Source of the DNA: Janthinobacterium sp.
GTDB taxonomy: Bacteria; Pseudomonadota; Gammaproteobacteria; Burkholderiales; Burkholderiaceae_D
Direction of reading: 5' to 3'
Length of the DNA: 64,000 bases
NCBI GenBank assembly: GCA_003133225.1
Contig: PKWL01000016.1
Span: forward strand, 1-64,000
The notes beneath the pieces are model-generated. The model was not told the origin of the DNA, ran no database searches, and saw only the letters and a program-made list of their open reading frames with translations. A program made the position numbers and the translations under genes. Shown in pieces: positions 46,567 to 56,600 of this stretch (position 1 is its first letter; the number at the start of each line of letters is the position of its first letter).

Positions 46567-48303
46567 CTAAAACTCTTCCCAATCATTGGATTTGACAGCC
46601 GGCACATTAGAAATTCTCATCGTCTCAGGCCTGCTCGCGGAAGGCTTGCTGGTGATTTTTGGTGAACCGCTCTTGCGTGCGGATACTGGTGCCTTGGCCA
46701 GTTTGGATGGGGGCTTGCTATAGACGCCATCCAACTTGAACACGCTAACGGCCCGCGACAGATTTCCAGCCTGGTCTTGCAGCGATTCGGCGGCGGCAGC
46801 AGCTTCTTCCACCAGTGCTGCATTTTGCTGGGTCACATCATCCATTTGCATAATGGCTTGATTGATTTGTTCAATACCTGATGTCTGCTCTTGGCTGGCG
46901 GCGGTCAGTTCGCCCATAATGTCCGTTACCTGCCTGATCCTACCTACTATCTCAGTCATGGTTGTGCCGGCCTGGTCAACGAGCCGGGTGCCGATATCGA
47001 CTTTATCTACTGAATCGCCAATGAGCGTCTTTATTTCTTTGGCGGCGCTGGCCGAGCGCTGGGCCAGACTGCGCACCTCCGTGGCGACCACCGCGAAACC
47101 ACGGCCCTGTTCACCGGCACGGGCCGCTTCCACAGCCGCGTTTAATGCCAGTATATTGGTCTGAAACGCGATGCCATCGATTACGCCAATGATGTCGACG
47201 ATCTTCTTGGACGACGCGTTGATCGAACTCATGGTATCGACCACTTGCGAAAACATGGAGCCACCCTTAACCGCCACTTCGGAAGCGGAGACGGCAAGTG
47301 CACTGGCCTGGCGTGCATTGTCGGCATTTTGTTTGACAGTACTGGTTAGTTCTTCCATCGATGACGCCGTCTCTTCCAGTGAACTGGCTTGCTGTTCAGT
47401 GCGCGACGATAGGTCTTGATTGCCGCTGGCTATTTGGGCGGACGCTATCGCCACCGTATCGGTGCCGGCGCGAACTTCACTGACCATTTGGGCCAGGTTA
47501 TCGCGCATTGTCTTCATTGCAGCCAACAAACTCGTTTGATCGTCCGCTTTGACGTTAATGGCAACGGTAAGATCGCCTTGGGCGATCTTACCGGCAATAC
47601 CCGTCACATAATTAGGGTCGCCGCCGAGCTGCTTGAGCGAGCGCCGGACAATAAATCCAATTACAAGAAACAAGATGATCTGCAGGGCACCCTGGCCAAT
47701 CCAGATTCGTGTGTTAACCTTGGTGATCGAGGCCAAGTCGTCTTTGATGTCGATGGTAATGCTGGCCGCGCCGAGAACCGCGCCCTCATCTACGCCGTGG
47801 CATTTAAGGCAATTGGTGCCGCGAAAGTCTTTCTTTGCAATGAAAGGCAACACCGCTCTGAGCGATGCTTGGCCTTGGCCATCGCTAATCATTCTAAATT
47901 GTCTTTTTCCGCTGCTGAGAACGTTGCGGTCTATGTCGTCGATGGACTGCTCCTGGGGAAGGCCGCCACCAAATTCGTCTTTCACTCCCTTGCCACGGAC
48001 AATCCGTAGCTCCTTGACTTTTTCCCCCGCACTCATCTTTTGAATGAAAAGAGCACGGCTCACCGTGTCGCTGATGATGTCGGTGTCTCCCACCTTAGTG
48101 ACCATCAAGGTATTTAAGCCATTGATCGCGCCGTCTGCCACTGCGTAAGCGCGCTCTTCGGCGGCGCTTAAGACTTCGTGTTCAAACTGTATCGAGATCC
48201 ATTGCTGAGCGGCGAGAAGGATAATGATCAAAAATCCTTGAATAAGAATCTGCAGCCTTCGCTGCAGTCCAATCCCATCCCACCAACCGGAAAGACCACC
48301 CAT
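46567..48303 (-). CDS. methyl-accepting chemotaxis protein with periplasmic c-type haem domain
   Basis: The 578-residue receptor has membrane segments at about 17-33 and 203-219, which bracket a periplasmic Tll0287-like (DUF3365) domain. That domain contains a haem c attachment motif, CLKCH (Cys165, Cys168, His169), in FRGTNCLKCHGVDEG. A HAMP segment and a long signalling domain follow (FAVVATEVRSLAQRSASAAKEI hairpin). The C-terminus NDWEEF resembles the NWE(T/S)F pentapeptide that tethers CheR and CheB. AGAAGGAG lies before the ATG. It probably reports redox state or a gas ligand to CheA through the co-encoded CheV. An FNR-like box lies about 290 bp upstream. Confidence 0.9.
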   Translation of the reverse strand: MGGLSGWWDGIGLQRRLQILIQGFLIIILLAAQQWISIQFEHEVLSAAEERAYAVADGAINGLNTLMVTKVGDTDIISDTVSRALFIQKMSAGEKVKELRIVRGKGVKDEFGGGLPQEQSIDDIDRNVLSSGKRQFRMISDGQGQASLRAVLPFIAKKDFRGTNCLKCHGVDEGAVLGAASITIDIKDDLASITKVNTRIWIGQGALQIILFLVIGFIVRRSLKQLGGDPNYVTGIAGKIAQGDLTVAINVKADDQTSLLAAMKTMRDNLAQMVSEVRAGTDTVAIASAQIASGNQDLSSRTEQQASSLEETASSMEELTSTVKQNADNARQASALAVSASEVAVKGGSMFSQVVDTMSSINASSKKIVDIIGVIDGIAFQTNILALNAAVEAARAGEQGRGFAVVATEVRSLAQRSASAAKEIKTLIGDSVDKVDIGTRLVDQAGTTMTEIVGRIRQVTDIMGELTAASQEQTSGIEQINQAIMQMDDVTQQNAALVEEAAAAAESLQDQAGNLSRAVSVFKLDGVYSKPPSKLAKAPVSARKSGSPKITSKPSASRPETMRISNVPAVKSNDWEEF

Positions 48304-48584
48304 TTTTTACTCCTTCTGTAGCATGAACAACAATTAATCCACTTTGACTTCTGAAAAATTCATATACCGGGCACGGCAACAATAACAAATGCCCACGCCA
48401 AGACGCCTCTCATGCGCGATGGAGCGTAAACTCGGTTAAGGCCGGTTGGCTGGCGTCTCGGTGCGGGCGCAAGGATTTACCATGAAATCTGGCGCTGGCA
48501 GACACTCAAGAATGCGAATTTTTTGTATCCTGGCAAATTCTAAAAAACGTGTGCGTATATTTCCACTAATCAATTTTTATGTCT

Positions 48585-48598
48585 TTGACATAGGTCAA
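48585..48598. promoter_or_regulatory. FNR/Dnr-type palindrome
   Basis: TTGACATAGGTCAA fits TTGAY-N4-RTCAA (Dnr/NnrR style). It lies about 290 bp upstream of the c-haem chemoreceptor gene. Confidence 0.5.
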
Positions 48599-48758
48599 AT
48601 AATGGTGGGTAAACGGAGGCGTTCAGCGCGCGCCGTCGGCACGGCCGCCAGCAGCTTCCCGCCGTTCAACCGGGCGCCGCCCATCGCCCATTGATGAGCC
48701 GAGCCGGGCCGACCTTGAAAATAGAACCACAGCGAACGCCAGAAGGCCGGCCCAAAGA

Positions 48759-48798
48759 CCCCGTAAAAGCTCACCCTGTGCCCCCGTAAAAGCTCACC
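48759..48798. repeat. 17-bp direct repeat
   Basis: ccccgtaaaagctcacc occurs at 48759-48775 and 48782-48798, with a period of 23 bp. It could be a slippage product or the edge of a lost mobile element. Confidence 0.6.
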
Positions 48799-49046
48799 AT
48801 CAGACAAGGCCCGCCGGTGTTAACGCGCCGCCCAGATGCCATCAGGCAGCTGACCCCGCCCAGCCGCTTACGGCGGCCCGTTCCTAAAGTGAGGCATCGC
48901 ATGCGCCCCAAAGTTGGCAAACGGGTCGCAACAGCGTCCCCGCCGCGCTTCCGGCGGCCTATTCGGGTTTGCCGTCGCCATGCAAGCAGCCGATTTTTAT
49001 CGCGGTTGTGAAAAAATATTTCACGCCAGGTTTTGCTGCATCGATA

Positions 49047-49060
49047 TTGACAATTATCAA
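49047..49060. promoter_or_regulatory. FNR/Dnr-type palindrome upstream of the H-NOX operon
   Basis: TTGACAATTATCAA fits TTGAY-N4-ATCAA and lies about 390 bp before the H-NOX ATG in AT-rich DNA. Confidence 0.5.
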
Positions 49061-49444
49061 TAAACGGACGTTTATCTTCGTTCATTTGCGCCAAACGGTT
49101 CGATCGAATTCGCAAAATAGGATGACTATCTTATTTTATTTTGAGACCCCGCATATCTATTGGCAAAATTTGCAACAACTATCCGCCCATGCTTATTCTT
49201 TTTATTGACCTGCTGCAATAGATGCTATAGTTATCGGAAATCAAAAAAATAGGCGCGATCCGGTCCACACTGCCTCAATTTGACAGAAAACGGCTCTCAC
49301 CCATTTCGTTCGCATTGTAATTTCATCGATATTTTAGTGATTTTTGGAGTCGTGCATAACGAATTTACCCGGATCTGTCCGGGGTATCGCCATTGCCTAC
49401 CGCCGGTTTTTCCGCTGGTATTTAATTTGGATAAGGAGCCGAAA

Positions 49445-49990
49445 ATGTACGGACTCATAAATCAGGCGGTGAAAGAAATGGTCGTCGCCGGCTACGGCGA
49501 AGAAATGTGGGAAAAAATTCGCGCCCGCGCCGACGTTGATGATGTGTTTGTCTCAATGGATCAGTATCCTGAAGCGGTCACGGACAATTTGGTCATCGCG
49601 GCCAGCGACGTCATGGGCGCAAGTCCGAGCGACATTCTGCAAGGCTTCGGCCATTATTGGGTTGGCTTTGCCAGCCGAAATTATGATTACGTCTTTGACA
49701 TGTCGGGCAAAACCTTTGTCGAATTTGTCAAAAATCTTAATAATATGCATGCGCGAGTCGGGCAGTGGATGGCGGATCTCAATCCACCATCATTTACTGT
49801 CACCGACGAGGCCACGGGCTCATTCCACCTGCATTACTATTCGTCACGCTCAGGCTTCTGGCCTATGATCCCGGGGCTCTTGAAAGGGCTTGGCGACCGC
49901 TTCAATACCGACGTGAAAGTCGAGCATTTGGGCGGCGTCGCGCAAGGACTCGACCATGAGGAATTCCACGTTTGCTACCTTCCTCGTTGA
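49445..49990 (+). CDS. H-NOX haem nitric oxide/oxygen-binding protein
   Basis: The 181-residue haem sensor retains every key position at canonical H-NOX numbering: proximal His102 (NNMHARVG), Pro115 (LNPPSF), and the haem-propionate triad Tyr131-Ser133-Arg135 (YYSSR). The distal pocket shows no obvious hydrogen-bonding Tyr in the helix, consistent with an NO rather than O2 sensor (inference). AAGGAG lies 6 bp before the ATG at 49445; the frame upstream is leader. The following gene encodes an H-NOX-associated kinase 17 bp away, so the protein should be a cytosolic NO receptor that controls kinase activity. Confidence 0.95.
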   Translation: MYGLINQAVKEMVVAGYGEEMWEKIRARADVDDVFVSMDQYPEAVTDNLVIAASDVMGASPSDILQGFGHYWVGFASRNYDYVFDMSGKTFVEFVKNLNNMHARVGQWMADLNPPSFTVTDEATGSFHLHYYSSRSGFWPMIPGLLKGLGDRFNTDVKVEHLGGVAQGLDHEEFHVCYLPR

Positions 49991-50007
49991 TGGCGTTCAT
50001 TTCTTAA

Positions 50008-52002
50008 ATGAACGATTTTCATCCTGCGGCTTCGCTCCACGGACTACCGGCCGGATTGATGCAGGCGGTATTTCCATTTCATCTCATATTCGACCGCAGT
50101 AATCGGATCATCCAGCATGGTGAAAAGTTGGTTCACCTTTGCCCGACCTTGACGAATAATTCCAAGGTGGGCGACTTTTTCCGGATGGTGACGCCGACGG
50201 GGTTATTGATGAATTTCGAGTCAATTTCCAGTCAATTGTTTTCCGTATTTTTTGTGGAATGCATCGAGACCAAACATATCATCAAGGGGCAAATGCTTTT
50301 CCTCGACAGCGCCCAATCCGATCTGATGTTGTTCCTCTGTTCACCGTTGGTGATCGACGTAAATGGCGTGAAGAGTCTCGGTCTGTCATTTAATGATTTC
50401 GCCCTGCATGACGCCACCGTGGATTTTCTTTTTCTGATACAGACGAAGTCCAACACAATTCATGACGTACGCACGCTGGCCGACCGTTTGAAAAAAGAGG
50501 TCCAGGAGCGACGCCTGGCTGAAAAAGCCTTGCAAAATATGAACCTTGAATTGGAGCAGCGCGTCCACGAGCGCACGGCCGAGTTGGCTATCGCGAAAGA
50601 GCGTGCCGAAGTGGCGAATAAAGCGAAAAGCATATTTCTGGCCAACATGAGCCATGAGTTGCGCACTCCCCTGAATGCGATTCTCGGTTATGCACAAATG
50701 CTGCAACGCGATAAGAATCTCAGTGAGCGGCAGATCGCTGGTTTATGCACGATCAACGAAAGCGGCGACCACTTATTGGCCCTTATTATCGACCTATTGG
50801 ACCTGGCGAAGATAGAGTCTGGAAAACTGGAACTCCATTTGAGCTCAGTGAATTTGCACAATTTTTTGGAAATTATCACGAACATCATGCGGATGCGTGC
50901 CGAACAGAAAGAATTGATGTTCTGTTACGATCCGGCGCCAGATCTGCCGCGCACGGTGCGCATCGATGAGAAACGAGTGTGCCAAATTTTGCTGAATCTT
51001 TTGAGCAATGCGGTGAAATTCACTGATGGCGGGCAAGTAAGCTTGCGCGTGCGAAGTAAATTCACGAGCGCGACCGAGGCGTGTTTGCGATTTGACATCG
51101 AAGATAGCGGTGTAGGCATCGAGCCGGACCAGGTTAAAAACATTTTCCAACCTTTTGAGCAAGTCGGTTCGATCCATAAACAACTGGGTGGCACCGGACT
51201 GGGACTTTCTATAAGCAAACAACTAGTCCAGCTCATGGATAGCGAGCTTAATGTCGAGAGCGAACCGGGAAAGGGAAGTCTTTTTTGGTTCGAATTCGTC
51301 GTTCCCGTGGTTGAGGCCGACGCGCTGACTGGACGCATGGAAAGGCTTGTTACAGGTTACCGAGGTCCCTTAAAGAAGATCTTGATCGTGGAAGATGGCT
51401 CCAAAAATCAACCGATGCTTGATCTGTTGCGGCCGTTGGGGTTTGAAATTAGCAAGGCTGAAATTGACGGGCAAGGATTGGTGCAAGCGTTGCCAATAAA
51501 GCCGGATCTCGTACTGATGGATTTTGCGACGCCGTTGGTTGACGCCGCCGCAATGATCGGCCTGATGCGGCGCCAGCCAGGGCTGGCGCGCGTGCCATTC
51601 ATCGTTGTCTGTGCCAGTGCGGCAGCAAAAGATCGGCTCGCCAGCGCGCCGAGCCCAACTATTGTCATGGTCGATCCGCTAAATGGTGCCGACTTGTTGC
51701 GGGAGATCGGTATGCAGTTGGGCCTCGAATGGGTGCTCGAACGGGCTGAACCGCCCGCTCTTCAAATTATCGCGGAGCAGGAACAATGGCTCCTGCCGCC
51801 GCCCCAGGAAATTGAAAAGTTATATCAGCTGGCACTGGCCGGAAATATACGAAAAATTACGTTGCAGGCGACGCGGCTGGGCAGAATGGATGCCGGCTAT
51901 CTTCCTTTTGCGGACAGATTGAATTTTCTGGCCAAAGGGTATCAAACCAGAGCGATTTTAAGTTTTATTGAAGAGCATATGCCGGTAAAGAGTAGCTCAT
52001 GA
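50008..52002 (+). CDS. H-NOX-associated hybrid histidine kinase
   Basis: The 664-residue cytosolic kinase has an N-terminal HNOBA-like domain (about 10-150; [40 protein letters not shown]), a coiled coil (160-205), HisKA with His216 ([14 protein letters not shown]), HATPase ([28 protein letters not shown]) and a receiver-like domain (about 455-575). The receiver keeps an Asp at the phosphoacceptor position ([10 protein letters not shown]), but the first acidic cluster is reduced to VEDG and the conserved Lys-Pro is replaced (MVDPLNG), so it may be degenerate. A helical C-terminal tail follows. The stop overlaps the start of the next gene. Confidence 0.92.
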   Translation: MNDFHPAASLHGLPAGLMQAVFPFHLIFDRSNRIIQHGEKLVHLCPTLTNNSKVGDFFRMVTPTGLLMNFESISSQLFSVFFVECIETKHIIKGQMLFLDSAQSDLMLFLCSPLVIDVNGVKSLGLSFNDFALHDATVDFLFLIQTKSNTIHDVRTLADRLKKEVQERRLAEKALQNMNLELEQRVHERTAELAIAKERAEVANKAKSIFLANMSHELRTPLNAILGYAQMLQRDKNLSERQIAGLCTINESGDHLLALIIDLLDLAKIESGKLELHLSSVNLHNFLEIITNIMRMRAEQKELMFCYDPAPDLPRTVRIDEKRVCQILLNLLSNAVKFTDGGQVSLRVRSKFTSATEACLRFDIEDSGVGIEPDQVKNIFQPFEQVGSIHKQLGGTGLGLSISKQLVQLMDSELNVESEPGKGSLFWFEFVVPVVEADALTGRMERLVTGYRGPLKKILIVEDGSKNQPMLDLLRPLGFEISKAEIDGQGLVQALPIKPDLVLMDFATPLVDAAAMIGLMRRQPGLARVPFIVVCASAAAKDRLASAPSPTIVMVDPLNGADLLREIGMQLGLEWVLERAEPPALQIIAEQEQWLLPPPQEIEKLYQLALAGNIRKITLQATRLGRMDAGYLPFADRLNFLAKGYQTRAILSFIEEHMPVKSSS

Positions 52003-54149
52003 TGGAAATGCTAGACTCCGCTTTTCAAAACAAGACGATTCTGATTGTTGATGACACTCCCGCAAATTTGGGCGTGATGATGCATTATCTGGAAGATTTT
52101 GGTTTCGAGGTGCTGCTGGCGCAGGATGGAGAAGAGGCGCTGCAGCGCGCGCAGTTTGTTCATCCGGATCTCATTTTATTGGATGTCATGATGCCGGGCC
52201 TGGATGGTTTTGAAACATGCCGGCGCCTGAAGGCAATTGCTGCCGTCAAAGAAATTCCCGTGATATTTATGACTGCATTGACCGATACCAAAGGAAAGGT
52301 GGAAGGTTTCGATGCAGGTGGGGTTGATTATATTACCAAGCCGTTTCAAATCGAAGAGGTATTTGCCAGGATCAAGACGCATTTGCGTTTGCGCCTAATG
52401 CACAGGCAGCTGCACTTGCAAAATATCCGATTACAAGATGAAATTGCCGAACGCAAACGCCTGAATGAAATGATGCGGATAGCCGCCATGGTGTATGAAA
52501 ATAGCGGAGAAGGTATGTTGGTAACCGATGTCGATAACCGCATCGTGTCGATCAATCCGGCGTTTGCCAAGATCACCGGCTATGATTTGGCCGAAGTGCT
52601 GGGCAAGGATCCGAATTTCCTTAGTTCGGGACGGCATGACAAGGATTTTTACGGCGCCATGTGGGGTGCGCTTGGTACCAATGGATACTGGCGGGGCGAG
52701 TTATGGGACCGGCGCAAGGATGGCGAAATCCATGCCAAATCGATGATTATCAACACGCTCAAGAGCGAGGATGGTGCGTTACATGGCTACGTGGGGCTGT
52801 TCTCTGATATTACGGACAAAAAAAAATCCGAGGAAATGATCTGGCGGCAAGCTAATTTCGACGAGTTGACCGGCCTGCCCAATCGGCGCATGTTTGGCGA
52901 CCGCTTGGCGCAGGAGGCGAAAAACAAGCATCGGGCCGGTCTGTCGTTGGCGCTTTTGTTCATCGATCTGGATTCCTTCAAGGGTATTAACGATACTCTC
53001 GGTCACAGTGCCGGTGATCAGTTGCTGGTGCAGACCGGGCTTCGAATCACAGCTTGCACGCGCGAATCAGATACTGTAGCGCGCCTGGGCGGCGATGAAT
53101 TCACCGTGCTCTTGACGCAGATCCACAATAGTAATCACGTCGAACGGATTGCGCAGGTGATCCTCGATAGCCTGGCCCAGCCTTTTATCCTGGGCGGCAG
53201 TATTGTCTACGTGTCAGCCAGTATCGGCATTGCTCTCTATCCGGCCGACGCCACCGATACCGCCCATTTACTCAATAATTCGGACCAGGCAATGTACGTC
53301 GCTAAGAGCGAGGGTGGCAATCGTTTCAGCTATTTCACTCCTTCGTTGCAGGTGGCGGCCCAAACCCGCAGGCACTTGATCACTGACTTGCACAGTGCGC
53401 TTGATACGGGCCAGTTTCGGGTCTATTTTCAGCCGATTGTCGAGTTGGCGACCAGTCGCGTGCACAAAGCAGAAGCGCTGGTGCGCTGGCAGCACCCCGT
53501 GCGCGGCATCATTGGCCCGGTTGATTTTATTCCGCTGGCCGAAGAAACGGGACTGATTGTCGACATTGGTGACTGGGTATTTCGAGAATCGGCACGCTGG
53601 GCCAAACGTTGGACCGAACTACGCGCAAGCGGCTTCCAGGTCAGCGTGAACATCTCGCCCGTTCAGTTCAAAAAAGAAGGTGATGAGCAAGAACAGGCCT
53701 GGCTCGACTACTTGGCTGAAGTCGGCTTATCCGGCGCAAACATTGTTCTTGAGATTACCGAAGGCTTGCTGCTAGATATAAATGCCAAAATAGCGGACAA
53801 ATTGCACAGATACCGTGGCGCCGGCATCCAGATGGCGATTGATGATTTCGGCACCGGTTATTCGTCGCTCTCTTATCTCAAGAAGCTAGATATCGATTAC
53901 CTTAAAATCGACAGATCGTTCGTCTCCAATCTTGCCACCGATCCGGATGACATGGCGCTGTCTGAAGCCATTATCGTGATGGCGCATAAGTTGGGACTCA
54001 AGGTCATTGCCGAAGGCGTCGAGACTGAGGAGCAAAGACATTTGCTGGCGGCTGCCGGTTGCGATTATGCTCAAGGTTATCTGTTTTCCAAGCCCATCGC
54101 GCCCGAACAATTTGAACGGTTACTGCAAAACGGTGGTTTCCATGTTTAG
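51999..54149 (+). CDS. response regulator with PAS, GGDEF and EAL domains
   Basis: The 716-residue protein has a receiver domain ([20 protein letters not shown]; Asp in [13 protein letters not shown]; Lys in DYITKPF), a PAS domain (about 150-270), GGDEF with active site [11 protein letters not shown] and an RESD I-site, and EAL with [32 protein letters not shown] and EGVETEEQ. Both catalytic sites look intact, so it could make or degrade c-di-GMP. It is the likely phosphorylation target of the H-NOX kinase: the genes overlap by 4 bp. This gives an NO to c-di-GMP pathway like those described in Shewanella and Legionella. Confidence 0.94.
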   Translation: MMEMLDSAFQNKTILIVDDTPANLGVMMHYLEDFGFEVLLAQDGEEALQRAQFVHPDLILLDVMMPGLDGFETCRRLKAIAAVKEIPVIFMTALTDTKGKVEGFDAGGVDYITKPFQIEEVFARIKTHLRLRLMHRQLHLQNIRLQDEIAERKRLNEMMRIAAMVYENSGEGMLVTDVDNRIVSINPAFAKITGYDLAEVLGKDPNFLSSGRHDKDFYGAMWGALGTNGYWRGELWDRRKDGEIHAKSMIINTLKSEDGALHGYVGLFSDITDKKKSEEMIWRQANFDELTGLPNRRMFGDRLAQEAKNKHRAGLSLALLFIDLDSFKGINDTLGHSAGDQLLVQTGLRITACTRESDTVARLGGDEFTVLLTQIHNSNHVERIAQVILDSLAQPFILGGSIVYVSASIGIALYPADATDTAHLLNNSDQAMYVAKSEGGNRFSYFTPSLQVAAQTRRHLITDLHSALDTGQFRVYFQPIVELATSRVHKAEALVRWQHPVRGIIGPVDFIPLAEETGLIVDIGDWVFRESARWAKRWTELRASGFQVSVNISPVQFKKEGDEQEQAWLDYLAEVGLSGANIVLEITEGLLLDINAKIADKLHRYRGAGIQMAIDDFGTGYSSLSYLKKLDIDYLKIDRSFVSNLATDPDDMALSEAIIVMAHKLGLKVIAEGVETEEQRHLLAAAGCDYAQGYLFSKPIAPEQFERLLQNGGFHV

Positions 54150-54212
54150 ACATTGGTACACTCGGTGTGCGGGATGTTAAGCTTGGCTGCGCCGCATGCC
54201 ATAGAACACGCT

Positions 54213-55760
54213 TTAGTCTTTGGCCACGGTGACGCGTCCTTTGCCCTTCGCCTTCGCTTCGTACATGGCATCGTCGGCACGATGCAGCAGCGCTTTGCTG
54301 GTCGCTCCCGAATCGGGAAACCCCGCGACGCCGACGCTAGCTGAAATCTCCAAAGTGAGGTTCCTAAATTGATAGGGAAGGGACAGGCTCTCGATCAGCT
54401 TGGCAGCCACATGGGCTGCTTCATTGGTCGGCGTGTCGAATAACACGATGGCAAATTCATCTCCGCCCAGCCTCGCGGCGATGTCTGATTTTCTGATTTC
54501 AGCCTTAAAGCGTGCGGCCACCGCCTGCAATAATTTGTCGCCGGCCGCATGACCGTGTTCATCGTTGATTTTCTTAAAGTCGTCTAAATCGACATAGAGG
54601 ATGGAAAGACAGGTGCCATTTCTAAGGCAAAGAGTCAGTCGTTGGTCGAGAATTTCCTTGAGCAGCGCTCGGTTCGCCAGGCCCGTTAGCACATCATGGT
54701 TGGCCTGGTGCTGGGCCCGGGCCAGCATGTCCGATGCTTTTACCAATGCCGTTCCAACTTCATCGGCTTCGCGCAAGTTAAAGGATTGAACTTCCACGGG
54801 CGTGCCCGCCCCCAAGGCCAGCGCTGGCTTGGTTAATCCCCGCACCGAGCGCGCAATCTTACCGCCAATTAGCCAAGCGAAGCACAGGCTGACCCCCATC
54901 AGAATGGCCGTTACGATGCTGAGCCATAAAAATGTTCGGCTTAACTCAGAACTTAAATTTTTGGCTGGAATACCTATCGCTACTGTCCATTGTGAAGCGG
55001 GAGCATGACTGAAAACGACCAGAACGGGAATCCCCTCCTTGGAAATCCCTTCGAAAGCGCCTTCCCCCGTTTTGGCCATCAGATTCACTAAATCTTGCGA
55101 TGCTTTCTGGCCAACGAAGCGCGCCATTTCGTGTGTGCGCGCGACGATGGTGCCACTTTGGTCGACGATAACGGCGATCCAGTCTGGCGGCAGATTTTGC
55201 TGGCTTAACAGTTTGCTGAAACGTTCGGTGAAGATACCCGCGCCTAGGTTGTATACGACTTTGTTTGCGCGCCGGACCGGAACATTCACGGCGACAACGG
55301 GTCGCTTCGATACCGAGCCGATGAACAAGTTGGAAATTGCCGGTTCTCCCGTTTCAATGACACGGCGTAAATTGGGTGAATCGGGCTCGAGCCGTGGTTC
55401 ACCAAAGGGCCGTATGGTGTTGATGTATTGCTTTCCCGTCACGTCGCTAAGTATGATGTGCAAATCGCCTTGGCCGTGGCGGACGGCATTGGCTTGCTCA
55501 TAAAAAGCGGATAGGTCAGTCGAGGCTAGATTCGGTGACGTAGCCAAAGCCAACAGGCTCGATTCGACTTTCGCAAATTCCTCATCGACTACCGAAGCCA
55601 TTGCGCGCGCTGTCAAAACGGAGTTTTGCACGAGCTGCTCGCGTGCTCGGTGATAGTCGTAAGTAATTAGCATCACGGCCATGAGTAAGGCGGGAACGAT
55701 GCACGCCATGACGAGTAAGGCGAGTCGCGAACGTATAGAAGGGGAGCGCCTTGCTTTCAT
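54213..55760 (-). CDS. membrane diguanylate cyclase with dCache sensor
   Basis: The 515-residue protein has a membrane segment at about 12-30, a long periplasmic double-Cache domain (ARAMASVVDEEFAKVESSLLAL, VPVRRANKVVYNLGAGI), a second membrane segment near 280-300, a HAMP-like linker, and a C-terminal GGDEF domain (NHDVLTGLANRALL, RLGGDEFAIVLF) with an I-site RKSD. It should synthesise c-di-GMP in response to a periplasmic ligand. It converges with the H-NOX operon, 63 bp from the end of the GGDEF-EAL gene. Confidence 0.93.
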   Translation of the reverse strand: MKARRSPSIRSRLALLVMACIVPALLMAVMLITYDYHRAREQLVQNSVLTARAMASVVDEEFAKVESSLLALATSPNLASTDLSAFYEQANAVRHGQGDLHIILSDVTGKQYINTIRPFGEPRLEPDSPNLRRVIETGEPAISNLFIGSVSKRPVVAVNVPVRRANKVVYNLGAGIFTERFSKLLSQQNLPPDWIAVIVDQSGTIVARTHEMARFVGQKASQDLVNLMAKTGEGAFEGISKEGIPVLVVFSHAPASQWTVAIGIPAKNLSSELSRTFLWLSIVTAILMGVSLCFAWLIGGKIARSVRGLTKPALALGAGTPVEVQSFNLREADEVGTALVKASDMLARAQHQANHDVLTGLANRALLKEILDQRLTLCLRNGTCLSILYVDLDDFKKINDEHGHAAGDKLLQAVAARFKAEIRKSDIAARLGGDEFAIVLFDTPTNEAAHVAAKLIESLSLPYQFRNLTLEISASVGVAGFPDSGATSKALLHRADDAMYEAKAKGKGRVTVAKD

Positions 55761-56183
55761 TTTTCAAATCAATTTGGCATGTGCCCGATGCAATATTTTA
55801 CATTACTGGCCCTCGTTTGTTTGCATTGCCTCCACAAAATACCGCAAATGATCGCGGCGGAAAGCCTCCATGCTGGCGCAACCGGCCTCAAGCCATCAGC
55901 ACTTGCCTCAGCTCGGTGCCTCGGTCATGTCGATGTGCCCCCGGCGAACGACGCAACACGACACCCAGCCTCATCTTCGCCTGCGCATAGTACGGTTGGC
56001 GCATTTCTTGGCTTGATGTTCGGGCTGGCTCGATGCGCCCGTTGGGGTGCGTACGGGCGTAAGTTGTCTTGATGGTTGTTAAAAAAACGTTACAAGACTA
56101 CTTGCTGCGGCCTCACTTTCTCCGGATGGGCCGCCCACTAGAGACGGGCAGGTTCTCGGCGCCCACGTTTAGCCCAAACACTG
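55761..56183. other. intergenic, no gene recognised
   Basis: Overlapping plus-strand frames give no family resemblance. There is no obvious promoter for the diguanylate cyclase on the minus strand beyond an AT-rich start region. Confidence 0.35.
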
Positions 56184-56432
56184 CTATTGGTGCAAAACTG
56201 GAGGTATTTGTTTTTCGCGGCGCTCAGGCTTTAACAGCAGTACGCGCTCGATAACGTCGGCATCAATATCATGCGCTTTCAGGTATTCAAATGCGCACAT
56301 GGTATTAAATTCCGCTTGGATATCAAGACCCTGGTTCACTATACTTCTTTGTGCCACGTCCAAACCATCAATCAACCCATCCAGATTTGCCCCATCCATC
56401 CGTAACGAGGTTTGTTGAGTCAGCTTATTCAT
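56184..56432 (-). CDS. hypothetical protein, 82 residues
   Basis: A small soluble, acidic protein with an amphipathic helical pattern (TSLRMDGANLDGLIDGLDVA, FEYLKAHDIDADVIERVLLL). GGAAGGG lies 5 bp before the ATG at 56432, which supports translation. I do not recognise the family. It lies downstream of and on the same strand as the ABC genes with a different spacing pattern, so it is probably separately transcribed. Confidence 0.6.
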   Translation of the reverse strand: MNKLTQQTSLRMDGANLDGLIDGLDVAQRSIVNQGLDIQAEFNTMCAFEYLKAHDIDADVIERVLLLKPERREKQIPPVLHQ

Positions 56433-56600
56433 CGGCTACCCTTCCATTCGTTCCCGCGGCGAGCCCATCGGAATTAACAAAATGCGCAAATCACAATTGC
56501 CAAATTTGCACGCTTATGCTTGTCGCTCATCTCAATATTGATTGGATCGGACATTCTTTGGCTAGTTCATGGTAGCGATTGTTTGGCGGCGCCCATTGCT

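Larger units (their letters stand above)
48304..49444. other. long divergent regulatory region between the haem receptor and H-NOX genes
   Basis: About 1,140 bp. It contains two FNR/Dnr-like palindromes (48585-48598, 49047-49060), a 17-bp direct repeat (48759-48798) and a very AT-rich stretch before H-NOX. A minus-strand frame (48595-48807) contains a protein-like run (GVFGPAFWRSLWFYFQGRPG), but I cannot identify it. Confidence 0.45.

Noticed and set aside
49204-49233. TTGACC...TATAGT as a sigma-70 promoter for the H-NOX operon
   Set aside because: The spacing is 15 bp, shorter than the usual 16-18, and it lies over 200 bp from the start codon; too weak to list as a feature.
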